From Flavobacterium sp. (GTDB lineage Bacteria; Bacteroidota; Bacteroidia; Flavobacteriales; Flavobacteriaceae): a DNA stretch of 34,415 nucleotides. How positions within the stretch are numbered: the stretch's first letter is position 1; each line of letters begins with the position of its first letter. Where the stretch lies: positions 1-34,415 of the forward strand of contig JASLDM010000040.1 of the NCBI GenBank assembly GCA_030151565.1, written 5' to 3'. A program made the translations under genes and the position numbers. Below the pieces are notes generated by a model. That model was not told the origin of the DNA. It ran no database searches and saw only the letters and a list, made by a program, of their open reading frames with translations. Below, one piece after another: positions 1 through 7,882 of the stretch.

Positions 1-81
1 TACGGGTATGGCTACGGGTATGGACAAGATGCTCAAAAAGATCTTCGACCATGGTGGAAAAAATTACTAAACCTAAAATAG
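1..81 (+). CDS. C-terminal end of a probable exopolysaccharide tyrosine autokinase (Wzc-like), partial
   Basis: Only the last 26 codons lie in the window; the frame is open from base 1 to the stop TAG at 79-81. The peptide starts with alternating Tyr-Gly (YGYGYGQ) and ends in a basic, Trp-rich stretch (RPWWKK). Tyrosine clusters near the C-terminus followed by a short basic tail are typical of bacterial tyrosine kinases of the Wzc/GumC type, which control polysaccharide polymerisation and export at the inner membrane; the tyrosines are autophosphorylation sites. The kinase domain is outside the window, so the call rests on the tail alone. It is closely followed by a terminator, so this is the end of a transcription unit. 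Confidence 0.5.
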   Translation, partial: YGYGYGYGQDAQKDLRPWWKKLLNLK

Positions 82-94
82 TCACTATAAACTC

Positions 95-124
95 AACCGT
101 CTCCGAATAAGAGGCGGTTTTTTT
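95..124 (+). terminator. Rho-independent terminator after the partial gene
   Basis: A 9-bp stem (95-103 with 111-119, one T-G wobble) with a 7-base loop runs straight into a T tract ending at 124. It separates the partial upstream gene from icd. Confidence 0.85.
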
Positions 125-168
125 ATCTCTGAAATTTAACAAAGCAATTTTAATTACTTATATTTGTT

Positions 169-176
169 GGAGAACA
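169..176 (+). promoter_or_regulatory. -7 element of the icd promoter
   Basis: TATATTTG matches the Bacteroidota -7 consensus TAnnTTTG exactly. It lies 37 bases upstream of the icd start codon. No convincing TTTG box is seen at the expected -33 position. Confidence 0.55.
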
Positions 177-213
177 AATTCTATTGTAAAAATTAAAAAA
201 ATCAGTTGAAACA

Positions 214-2433
214 ATGTCAAAAAATAGAATCATTTACACACTAACAGATGAGGCGCCAATGTTGGCTACTTACTCATTTTTACCAATTGTAAAAGCTTTT
301 GCTTCTACAGCAAACATCAACGTTGAAACACGCGATATTTCACTTGCTGGTAGAATTTTAGCAAACTTTCCTGAATTTTTAAACGAAGACCAAAAGGTAA
401 CTGATGCTTTAGCAGAATTGGGAGCACTAACTCAAGAAGCTGAAACCAACATTATCAAACTTCCAAATATCTCCGCTTCCATTCCTCAGTTAAATGCTGC
501 TATTAAAGAACTTCAAGCTCATGGCTTTGCTGTTCCAAATTACCCAGCAGATCCAAAAAATGACGAAGAGAAAGCAATTAAAGCAAAATATGCTAAAATC
601 TTAGGTTCCGCAGTGAATCCCGTTTTACGTGAAGGAAACTCAGATCGTAGAGCTCCAAAAGCAGTAAAAAACTACGCTAAAAAACACCCACATTCAATGG
701 GAGCTTGGAGTGCAGATTCTAAAACAAAAGTTGCCTCAATGAATGAAGGAGATTTTTACGGAACTGAAAAATCTGTCACTCTAAGCAACGATTCCAAATT
801 TAAAATTGAGTTTGTTGGCAAAGATGGCTCAATAAAATTACTGAAAGATTATGCTCCATTAAAATCAGGCGAGGTAATCGATTCTTCAGTAATGAATTTA
901 CAAGCACTAAAAACTTTTGTTTCTCAAGTCAAAGAAGACGCTAAAGCAGCAGGAGTACTACTTTCAGCTCATTTAAAAGCTACGATGATGAAAGTTTCGG
1001 ATCCAATTATTTTTGGAGCTATAGTAGATGTGTATTTCGAAGATGTTTTTGAAAAATATGCTTCATTATTCAGTGAGTTAGCGATTAACACTAATAATGG
1101 TCTAGGAGATTTATATGCAAAAATTGCAGGACATGAAAAAGAAGCTGAAATAAAAGCTGCTATTAATCAAGCAATTGTCAATGGCCCTGATTTAGCAATG
1201 GTTAATTCTGATAAAGGAATTACAAATCTACACGTACCTTCCGATGTAATTGTTGACGCTTCAATGCCAGCAATGATTCGTAGCTCAGGTCAAATGTGGA
1301 ATGAGCAAGGTAAATTACAAGACACATTCGCTATTATTCCAGACAGATGTTATGCAGGTGTTTATACAGCAACTATAAACGATTGTAAAGCAAATGGTGC
1401 TTTTGACCCTACAACTATGGGCTCAGTTCCAAACGTTGGTTTGATGGCTCAAAAAGCAGAAGAATACGGTTCGCACGATAAAACTTTCCAAGCTGAAGCT
1501 GAAGGTAAAATACAAGTTGTAGATGAAAACGGAAATATTTTCTTCGATCAAAAAGTTGATAAAGGTGATATTTTCAGAATGTGTCAAACAAAAGATGCTC
1601 CAATTCAAGATTGGGTTAAGTTAGCTGTTAATCGCGCCCGTCTTTCTGATACTCCAGCAGTATTCTGGCTTGATGAAAACAGAGCTCACGATAGAGAAAT
1701 GATCGCAAAAGTAAATTTATATTTAAAAGATCACGATCTGACAGGACTAGATATTCGCATCTTAAATCCTATTGAGGCAACAACATTTACATTAGAGCGC
1801 ATTCGTAAAGGAGAAGACACAATTTCTGTTACTGGTAACGTATTACGTGATTACCTTACTGACCTATTCCCTATTTTAGAGCTAGGTACATCTGCAAAAA
1901 TGTTATCTATTGTACCTTTAATGCAAGGTGGAGGTTTGTTTGAAACAGGTGCAGGAGGATCTGCTCCAAAACATATTGAACAATTCATCGAAGAAGGTTA
2001 TTTACGTTGGGATTCATTAGGAGAATTCCTTGCTCTTGGTGCTTCATTTGAACACTTAGGACAAACACAAGATAATGCCAAAGCAATGATTTTAGCAGAA
2101 ACATTAGACGAAGCAACAGCTAAGTTCTTAGATAACGATAAATCTCCTGCACGTAAAATTGGTTCTATCGATAACCGAGGTTCACATTTTTATCTAGCAA
2201 TGTATTGGGCAGAGGCTTTAGCTATTCAAACTAAAGATGCTTCTTTACAAACTAAGTTTGCTCCTATTTCAAAAGAAATGCAAGAACTGGAATCTAAAAT
2301 TAATGAAGAACTTATCAATGCACAAGGCAAAGCACAACACATTAATGGTTATTATCAACCAAATGCAGAGGCTACATCAAAAGCAATGCGCCCAAGTGAA
2401 ACCTTAAATTCGATTTTAGAACAATTGAATTAA
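214..2433 (+). CDS. icd: NADP-dependent isocitrate dehydrogenase, monomeric type
   Basis: Oxidative decarboxylation of isocitrate to 2-oxoglutarate with NADP in the TCA cycle; cytoplasmic. The 739-residue length is that of the monomeric IDH family (about 740), unrelated in size to the common 45-kDa homodimeric enzymes. Residues known from the Azotobacter enzyme are in place: Ser132, Asn135, Arg139 and Arg145 (in NPVLREGNSDRR), Lys255, Asp348, Tyr418 (in EEYGSHDKTF) and Arg545-Asp546; the latter positions are offset by two. The gene is monocistronic: it has a terminator before it, a TAnnTTTG element, and a strong terminator after it. Start ATG at 214 gives the normal family N-terminus, NRIIYTLTDEAP. 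Confidence 0.97.
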   Translation: MSKNRIIYTLTDEAPMLATYSFLPIVKAFASTANINVETRDISLAGRILANFPEFLNEDQKVTDALAELGALTQEAETNIIKLPNISASIPQLNAAIKELQAHGFAVPNYPADPKNDEEKAIKAKYAKILGSAVNPVLREGNSDRRAPKAVKNYAKKHPHSMGAWSADSKTKVASMNEGDFYGTEKSVTLSNDSKFKIEFVGKDGSIKLLKDYAPLKSGEVIDSSVMNLQALKTFVSQVKEDAKAAGVLLSAHLKATMMKVSDPIIFGAIVDVYFEDVFEKYASLFSELAINTNNGLGDLYAKIAGHEKEAEIKAAINQAIVNGPDLAMVNSDKGITNLHVPSDVIVDASMPAMIRSSGQMWNEQGKLQDTFAIIPDRCYAGVYTATINDCKANGAFDPTTMGSVPNVGLMAQKAEEYGSHDKTFQAEAEGKIQVVDENGNIFFDQKVDKGDIFRMCQTKDAPIQDWVKLAVNRARLSDTPAVFWLDENRAHDREMIAKVNLYLKDHDLTGLDIRILNPIEATTFTLERIRKGEDTISVTGNVLRDYLTDLFPILELGTSAKMLSIVPLMQGGGLFETGAGGSAPKHIEQFIEEGYLRWDSLGEFLALGASFEHLGQTQDNAKAMILAETLDEATAKFLDNDKSPARKIGSIDNRGSHFYLAMYWAEALAIQTKDASLQTKFAPISKEMQELESKINEELINAQGKAQHINGYYQPNAEATSKAMRPSETLNSILEQLN

Positions 2434-2455
2434 TTTTCAAATAAATCATTATACT

Positions 2456-2488
2456 AAAGCGACTCTTTCAAAAGAGTCGCTTTTTTTT
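2456..2488 (+). terminator. Rho-independent terminator after icd
   Basis: A near-perfect palindrome of two 13-base arms (2456-2468 and 2471-2483) around CA is followed by a run of eight T. In practice the tip opens to a 4-6 base loop with an 11-bp stem. Confidence 0.92.
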
Positions 2489-2520
2489 ATCATAACTGAT
2501 TTTTTTATAAACAAAGAAAC

Positions 2521-2528
2521 TATATTTG
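2521..2528 (+). promoter_or_regulatory. -7 element of the TonB receptor promoter
   Basis: TATATTTG matches TAnnTTTG exactly and sits 17 bases before the receptor start, implying a very short leader. The -33 region is only T-rich. Confidence 0.55.
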
Positions 2529-2545
2529 CTTTTAAATCAAAAAAA

Positions 2546-4921
2546 ATGGCATCAAAAAATAGTTTTCTTTATTTATTCTTCATTTTATACTCTTTTTTAG
2601 CGCAAGCGCAAGATAGCAGTACACTAAGTGGTACAATCACAGATTTAGAAACAAACGAAACACTTATTGGTGCAACCGTTTACGTTAACGAAACAGCAAG
2701 CGGAACTGCTAGTAATGAGTATGGCTTTTATTCCATTACACTTCCTAAAGGAAAATACACTATTAGAATAGATTACATTGGTTATAAGAGCGAGAACTTA
2801 AATGTTGTAATTAAAGATAATCAACGCTTAAATATAGCTCTACCACCCGACTCAGAAAAACTTGATGATTTAATTATTACACAAAACACAAAAAAAATTG
2901 CAATTCGTAAACCTGAGATGAGTGTCAATCAGCTTAGTGCAAACGAAATTAAAAAAATGCCAGTTGTATTAGGTGAATCAGACATATTAAAGTCCTTATT
3001 ACAACTACCTGGAGTAACCAATGCAGGTGAAGGAGCATCAGGCTTTAATGTACGTGGAGGCTCGGCAGGTCAAAATTTAATTTTATTAGACGAGGCAACT
3101 GTGTTCAACTCATCCCATCTCTTCGGTTTTTTCTCTGTTTTTAATTCAGATGCCATCAAAGACCTCAAACTCTACAAAGGGGGAATACCAGCGAGATACG
3201 GAGGAAGAGCCTCATCGGTATTAGAAATTCACCAGAAAAATGGAAATAGCAATAACTTTCAAGCTACTGGCGGAATTGGATTAATTTCAAGTAGATTACT
3301 TGTAGAGGGGCCAATTGTTAAGGAAAAAGCTTCTTTTCTTGTGGCTGGAAGATCTTCTTATGCACATCTATTCTTAAAATTAACCGACAATAAAAGTGCC
3401 GCCTATTTTTATGACCTAAATACTAAATTATCTTATAAGATAAATGACAACAACAACCTCTATTTGTCTGGATATTTCGGAAGAGATGTATTCAAGTTTG
3501 ATCAGATGCTAAATAATCGTTTTGGAAATACAATGATTAACCTGCGCTGGAATCACATCTTCAATGAACAAATTTTCACGAATACGTCAGTGATATACAG
3601 CGATTATTATTATGGTCTTGACTTAGATCTTGTAGGATTTAAATGGGATTCGGGTATTAAAAATTTTAATTTAAAATATGATTTCACACATTTTGTTTCA
3701 GAGAACATAAAATTAAAATATGGTTTGAATGCAATATATTATAATTTTAACCCAGGAAAAGTCTATCCAACAAAGAGCGACTCTCCTATTAATTCTAAAG
3801 AATTAGAACAAAAAAACGCTTTTGAACCAAGCCTATATTTAGAAGCTGAGCAATATCTTTCTGAAAAAATTTCAATTAACTACGGACTTCGATATACTTC
3901 TTTCTATAGACTAGGAGCAGAAACAATCAATCAATATCTTTACGACCAACCCGTATCCTATAACCCTGATTTAGAACTATATCAAGAAGGACAAATAATT
4001 GGAACCAAAAAATACACTTCTGGCGAAACGATTCAAGACTTTCATAATTTTGAACCCCGATTAGCAGTTTCCTTTGCATTTACTCCTGAACAATCAATCA
4101 AGACAAGTTACAATAGAATGGTACAATATGTCCATTTAATCTCCAATACCTCCGCTCCGACACCTTTAGACATCTGGACCCCAAGCGGACCTTATCTTCA
4201 ACCCGAAATTGTAGATCAATTTGCTTTAGGTTATTTCAATAATTTTAATGAAGGCAAGTACAGTTTAGAAACTGAAGTGTTCTATAAAAAAGGTAAAAAC
4301 AAAGTCGACTATATCGATGGCGCTGAACTTGTAGCAAATGATGCTATTGAGACAACATTGTTGAATGGAAAATCAAGAGCTTATGGTGCAGAGTTCTTAA
4401 TTCGTAAAAACTCAGGCAAATTAACAGGCTGGATCGCCTATACCCTATCAAAATCGGAACAAAAAACACCAGGAAGAAATCCTATTGAAAAAGGAATTAA
4501 CAATGGAAATTGGTATCGTTCAACCTATGACAAACTACATGATCTTTCAATTACTGCATCTTATGAGCTCAATGACAAATGGATTTTCAGTAGTAGTTTA
4601 AGTATTCAATCTGGACGACCAATTACATATCCCAATGCTCAATATGATTACCTTGGATTACGAGTTCCAAGTTTTGGTGATCGAAATAGCAACAATTTAC
4701 CTGCATTCCATCACCTAGATATTTCTGCAATTTACAACCCCACCCCTTCATCAACAAAACGATGGCAAGGAGAATGGGTTTTCGGCATCTACAACCTATA
4801 TAATCGTAAAAACGCTGCTTCTATTAGCTTTAGAGAAAGCGAATATATCGGTCAAAATGAATCGGTTAAAATGTCCATATTTGGTATTGTACCAAGCGTT
4901 ACTTACAACTTCAAATTTTAA
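2546..4921 (+). CDS. TonB-dependent outer-membrane receptor with CarboxypepD-regulatory-like N-domain
   Basis: Outer-membrane active transporter energised by TonB-ExbBD; substrate unknown. A signal peptide (about residues 1-22, ending QAQ) is followed by a carboxypeptidase-regulatory-like beta-sandwich (about 26-100, with LIGATVYV and the GFYSITLPKGKY turn). A plug domain comes next (about 125-230; VRGGSAGQN and LYKGGIPARYGGRASSVLEI), then a beta-barrel rich in aromatic-ended strands that closes with NFKF. At 791 residues it is shorter than SusC-type proteins and fits the FecA/CirA-sized class. The stop is 4 bases before the DUF4249 lipoprotein start, so the two are co-transcribed. No SusD-like partner is present, so classical glycan uptake is unlikely. 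Confidence 0.93.
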   Translation: MASKNSFLYLFFILYSFLAQAQDSSTLSGTITDLETNETLIGATVYVNETASGTASNEYGFYSITLPKGKYTIRIDYIGYKSENLNVVIKDNQRLNIALPPDSEKLDDLIITQNTKKIAIRKPEMSVNQLSANEIKKMPVVLGESDILKSLLQLPGVTNAGEGASGFNVRGGSAGQNLILLDEATVFNSSHLFGFFSVFNSDAIKDLKLYKGGIPARYGGRASSVLEIHQKNGNSNNFQATGGIGLISSRLLVEGPIVKEKASFLVAGRSSYAHLFLKLTDNKSAAYFYDLNTKLSYKINDNNNLYLSGYFGRDVFKFDQMLNNRFGNTMINLRWNHIFNEQIFTNTSVIYSDYYYGLDLDLVGFKWDSGIKNFNLKYDFTHFVSENIKLKYGLNAIYYNFNPGKVYPTKSDSPINSKELEQKNAFEPSLYLEAEQYLSEKISINYGLRYTSFYRLGAETINQYLYDQPVSYNPDLELYQEGQIIGTKKYTSGETIQDFHNFEPRLAVSFAFTPEQSIKTSYNRMVQYVHLISNTSAPTPLDIWTPSGPYLQPEIVDQFALGYFNNFNEGKYSLETEVFYKKGKNKVDYIDGAELVANDAIETTLLNGKSRAYGAEFLIRKNSGKLTGWIAYTLSKSEQKTPGRNPIEKGINNGNWYRSTYDKLHDLSITASYELNDKWIFSSSLSIQSGRPITYPNAQYDYLGLRVPSFGDRNSNNLPAFHHLDISAIYNPTPSSTKRWQGEWVFGIYNLYNRKNAASISFRESEYIGQNESVKMSIFGIVPSVTYNFKF

Positions 4922-4925
4922 ACCT

Positions 4926-5765
4926 ATGAAAAAAGCAACCTATATATTCAGTTTACTTTCCATTTTCTTAATGACAACATCTTGTGAAGAAGTTATTGAC
5001 TTAAATCTACCTACAACAGAACCTCGCTTGGTTATTGAGGGAAATTTAGATTTCAGCAATTCAACTATTGATACTATATCTCCTTATATCAAACTATCTT
5101 TAACAACTGATTATTACGCAACCGAAATACCTAAAGTACATCAAGCAGAAGTATGGGTTGAAAATGAATCAGGGGATCGATTTTATTTTAAAGAGCACCA
5201 TGATACAGGATACTATTATTCTAGTATGCCGCAACCTAATAATCACGAAACATTAAATCTACATATTGAATATTTAAATGAAATTTACGAAGCAAAAGAA
5301 CGCTTTTATCCTAGTCCAGAAGTAACAACTCGTCAGAATATAAAAAACTATTTTGGTACAGATTATTTTGAAGTAGCGGTAGATTTTGAAGATTTACCTA
5401 AGAATGAATTTGATGACAAAAATTATTACCTTGTGGAACGTCAAAGAAATCAAGAACAAATCGACTTAGCTGTTCAAAACAATTCTCTGACACAAGGAAA
5501 CCTACTGTACAGTACGTATTTAGATGAAGACACTAAGCCAGGAGATTTAATAAATTTCAGGGTTTACCAAATATCTAAAACATATTATAATTTCTTGTAT
5601 CAGTTAATCGACGCAATTAACAATGGCGGAGGACCATTTCAAACACCAACTGGACAAGTTAGGGGTAATATTCAAAACAAAACTAATCCAAAAAATTATC
5701 CTCTAGGTTATTTCAGAGTCACTCAAAAAAAAGCTGCAATTCATATTGTAGAGGCTGATAATTAA
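4926..5765 (+). CDS. DUF4249 family outer-membrane lipoprotein
   Basis: A 279-residue lipoprotein: signal peptide with lipobox TTSC (lipidated Cys20), then the acidic sequence EEVIDLNLP that typically opens DUF4249 proteins, followed by beta-rich sequence. The family is known as the frequent partner of TonB receptors in Bacteroidota, but its role is not established; a surface or periplasmic accessory for uptake is inferred. The frame is open further upstream (from 4857) inside the receptor gene. The ATG at 4926 is chosen because it alone gives an N-terminal signal peptide and follows the receptor stop directly. The stop codon overlaps that of the convergent regulator gene. Confidence 0.85.
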   Translation: MKKATYIFSLLSIFLMTTSCEEVIDLNLPTTEPRLVIEGNLDFSNSTIDTISPYIKLSLTTDYYATEIPKVHQAEVWVENESGDRFYFKEHHDTGYYYSSMPQPNNHETLNLHIEYLNEIYEAKERFYPSPEVTTRQNIKNYFGTDYFEVAVDFEDLPKNEFDDKNYYLVERQRNQEQIDLAVQNNSLTQGNLLYSTYLDEDTKPGDLINFRVYQISKTYYNFLYQLIDAINNGGGPFQTPTGQVRGNIQNKTNPKNYPLGYFRVTQKKAAIHIVEADN

Positions 5766-6412
5766 CCAAACTTAACAATGTCTTTTAAGCTTTTTTCATC
5801 TAAAATTACAATATCTTTTTTATCCATACTTACAAGACCTTCTTTTTCGAATTTCTTTAAGGTATGGATAATACTTTCTCTCGAATACCCAACAAAATCA
5901 GATATTTCCGCGCGTGTTAAAAAAACATCTTGATATTCTTTTTGACAGTATGTTAAAACAAACATGGCAACTGCTCCTTCAACATTTTTAAATTGTAAAT
6001 TCAAAATCCAAGAAATTATACCGGTAAAAGTTTCTCTAAAATAAAGACTCAATAGTATTTGCACATCCTTATTCTTCTCACATAATTCCAACAAAATACT
6101 CATAGGAATTACAATTGCTTGAGCTTTTGTAAGTGTATGCAAGGTATATGGATAATATTCTAAATGTTCGTAATCTTTTCCAACAATATCTCCTGGTTTA
6201 ATAACCTTGACGATTCTCTTTTTGACACCATTTGAGTATGTTAACTTACAAAATCCTTTTTGAATAATATAGCAATTAACAGCAAAACTCCCTTGCTTAA
6301 ACAACATCTCCTTACAATCAAAATGTACTTTTCGTGAGTGCTGTTCTAAGTATATCTGGTCTTCTACAGATAACAGATTAACAACTTCTTCCCATTTAGT
6401 CAAAAACCCCAT
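5762..6412 (-). CDS. Crp/Fnr family transcriptional regulator
   Basis: A 216-residue protein with an N-terminal cyclic-nucleotide-binding-like beta-roll (about 20-110, GSFAVNCYIIQKGFCKLTY) and a C-terminal winged helix (helix-turn-helix about 165-194). The recognition helix reads YSRESIIHTLKKF. Ser-Arg-Glu (177-179) aligns with the DNA-contacting Arg180-Glu181 of E. coli CRP, with His183 where CRP has Arg185. The phosphate-binding GE...R signature of true cAMP binders is not evident, and there is no N-terminal Fnr-type cysteine cluster, so the effector is unknown. It is divergent from the C4-dicarboxylate/asparagine operon, which it probably regulates. A palindrome over its own start suggests autoregulation. 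Confidence 0.88.
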   Translation of the reverse strand: MGFLTKWEEVVNLLSVEDQIYLEQHSRKVHFDCKEMLFKQGSFAVNCYIIQKGFCKLTYSNGVKKRIVKVIKPGDIVGKDYEHLEYYPYTLHTLTKAQAIVIPMSILLELCEKNKDVQILLSLYFRETFTGIISWILNLQFKNVEGAVAMFVLTYCQKEYQDVFLTRAEISDFVGYSRESIIHTLKKFEKEGLVSMDKKDIVILDEKSLKDIVKFG

Positions 6413-6419
6413 ACTTAAT

Positions 6420-6435
6420 AGTGAAATATTTCACT
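6420..6435. promoter_or_regulatory. Perfect 16-bp palindrome, CRP-like operator
   Basis: AGTGAAATATTTCACT is a perfect palindrome with the geometry GTGA-N6-TCAC, as in E. coli CRP sites. It lies 8 bases upstream of the regulator's start codon and covers the predicted transcription start, a position suited to autorepression. The recognition helix of the adjacent regulator keeps the Ser-Arg-Glu that contacts GTGA half-sites in CRP. Binding is inferred. Confidence 0.6.
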
Positions 6436-6437
6436 GT

Positions 6438-6468
6438 CAAAGGTAGGATAATTGAATTAATTATAAAA
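6438..6468 (-). promoter_or_regulatory. Promoter of the Crp/Fnr regulator gene
   Basis: On the minus strand, TACCTTTG (6438-6445) matches TAnnTTTG exactly. A TTTT (6465-6468) stands 19 bases upstream where TTTG is expected. Transcription would begin near 6432, inside the palindrome. Confidence 0.6.
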
Positions 6469-6511
6469 GATAATGCACGTCCTTTTATTTTCTTAACATG
6501 TTTACTTATAC

Positions 6512-6519
6512 TATCTTTA
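6512..6519 (+). promoter_or_regulatory. Candidate -7 element for the C4-dicarboxylate operon
   Basis: TATCTTTA differs from TAnnTTTG at one base and is 21 bases before the transporter start. It lies in an imperfect inverted repeat (6506-6514 with 6519-6527). There is no clear -33 box, which would fit an activator-dependent promoter. Confidence 0.35.
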
Positions 6520-6540
6520 TAGTGTAAAAAAATTAAACAT

Positions 6541-7860
6541 ATGGGAAGTACTTATGAAATTTTACTCCAATTATTAGTTGTACTAATTTTTATATTTATT
6601 GGTGCGAGAAAAGGAGGAGTTGCTCTCGGAATCTATGGTGGATTTGGTTTGGCTATTTTAGTATTTGTTTTTCAATTACAACCAAAATCACCTCCTATTG
6701 ATGTCATGTTAATGATCATCGCGGTAATTACTGCAGCTAGTACTTTACAAGCAGCTGGCGGTATAGATTATTTAATTAAAGTAGCTGAAAAACTACTTCG
6801 CGTTTATCCTCCAGCTATTACAATTGTAGCGCCAATTGTTTCTTATCTATTCACATTTGTTGCTGGTACAGGTCATATTGCCTATGCATTACTTCCAATT
6901 ATCTCCGAGGTTTCATTAGAAGCTAAAGTGAGACCAGAACGTCCTTTAGCCGTTTCTGTTATTGCATCGCAACAAGCTATTACGGCAAGTCCAATTTCTG
7001 CTGCTACTGCTGCATTATTAAGTGTAATAATGATTAAAAGTCCAAACATACTTTTATCAGACATATTAATGGTTTCTATTCCCGCTACATTAATAGGTGT
7101 TATCGTTGCTGCTATAGTTCAAATGTTTGTTGGTGTAGAACTAGAAGATGATCCTGAGTATCAAAAAAGACTAAAAGAAGGACTCCTTCAAGCATCTGAT
7201 AAAACGCAAATAGAAATAAAAAAAGGGGCTAAAACAGCTGTCGTAATCTTTTTATTAAGCGTTGCAACAATTATTCTTTTAGGATCTGTAGAATCGCTTA
7301 GACCTTCGTGGAATGGAGAAACCCTAAGCATGCCTCCATTAATTGAAATCATCATGTTTACAGCATCTGGGATTATGATATTAGCAACTAATACGGATGT
7401 AGAAAAAATTCCATCAGGAAATATTTTTTCATCAGGAATGCAAGCTGTTATTGCCATCTTTGGTATTGCTTGGATGGGGGATACTTTTTTTGGAGGTAAT
7501 ATTGAATTTTTCCAAGATTTATTGACAGATATGGTTACGGCTTATCCATGGACGTTTGCTTTTGCACTTTTTATCATGTCAATTATGCTATTCAGTCAAG
7601 CAGCTACCGTAAAAGCGCTGATGCCTTTAGGAATTATGCTTGGAATTCCTGTACCAAGTTTAATTGCTATGTTTCCAGCAGTAAACGGGTATTTCTTTAT
7701 ACCAAACTACCCTACAGTAGTTGCTGCAATCAATTTTGACAGAACAGGAACTACACGAATTGGAAAATACGTCATAAACCACTCCTTCCAATTACCAGGT
7801 TTAATAGCTACTACTGTATCTGTAGTAGTTGGATTTATAATTGCTTATATATTATTATAA
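6541..7860 (+). CDS. Anaerobic C4-dicarboxylate transporter, DcuA/DcuB family
   Basis: A 439-residue polytopic inner-membrane protein, the usual size for DcuA/DcuB, with about ten hydrophobic segments. Family-like stretches include LQAAGGIDYLI (about 73-83), FVAGTGHIAYALLPII (105-120) and a run rich in Ala/Ser near 140 (ASQQAITASPISAA). Dcu carriers exchange aspartate, fumarate, malate and succinate. First gene of a four-gene operon, 22 bases ahead of aspA. In this setting it most likely takes up aspartate and/or exports fumarate or succinate. DcuA and DcuB cannot be told apart from sequence alone here. Confidence 0.9.
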   Translation: MGSTYEILLQLLVVLIFIFIGARKGGVALGIYGGFGLAILVFVFQLQPKSPPIDVMLMIIAVITAASTLQAAGGIDYLIKVAEKLLRVYPPAITIVAPIVSYLFTFVAGTGHIAYALLPIISEVSLEAKVRPERPLAVSVIASQQAITASPISAATAALLSVIMIKSPNILLSDILMVSIPATLIGVIVAAIVQMFVGVELEDDPEYQKRLKEGLLQASDKTQIEIKKGAKTAVVIFLLSVATIILLGSVESLRPSWNGETLSMPPLIEIIMFTASGIMILATNTDVEKIPSGNIFSSGMQAVIAIFGIAWMGDTFFGGNIEFFQDLLTDMVTAYPWTFAFALFIMSIMLFSQAATVKALMPLGIMLGIPVPSLIAMFPAVNGYFFIPNYPTVVAAINFDRTGTTRIGKYVINHSFQLPGLIATTVSVVVGFIIAYILL

Positions 7861-7882
7861 TAAAATTTAAAAAAGAGATATC

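Noticed and set aside
4857..4925. Longer N-terminus for the DUF4249 lipoprotein
   Set aside because: Lies inside the receptor gene and would bury the signal peptide and lipobox.
6882..7457. Minus-strand open frames inside the dcu transporter gene
   Set aside because: They are reverse-strand shadows of a well-supported membrane protein gene, without own start signals.
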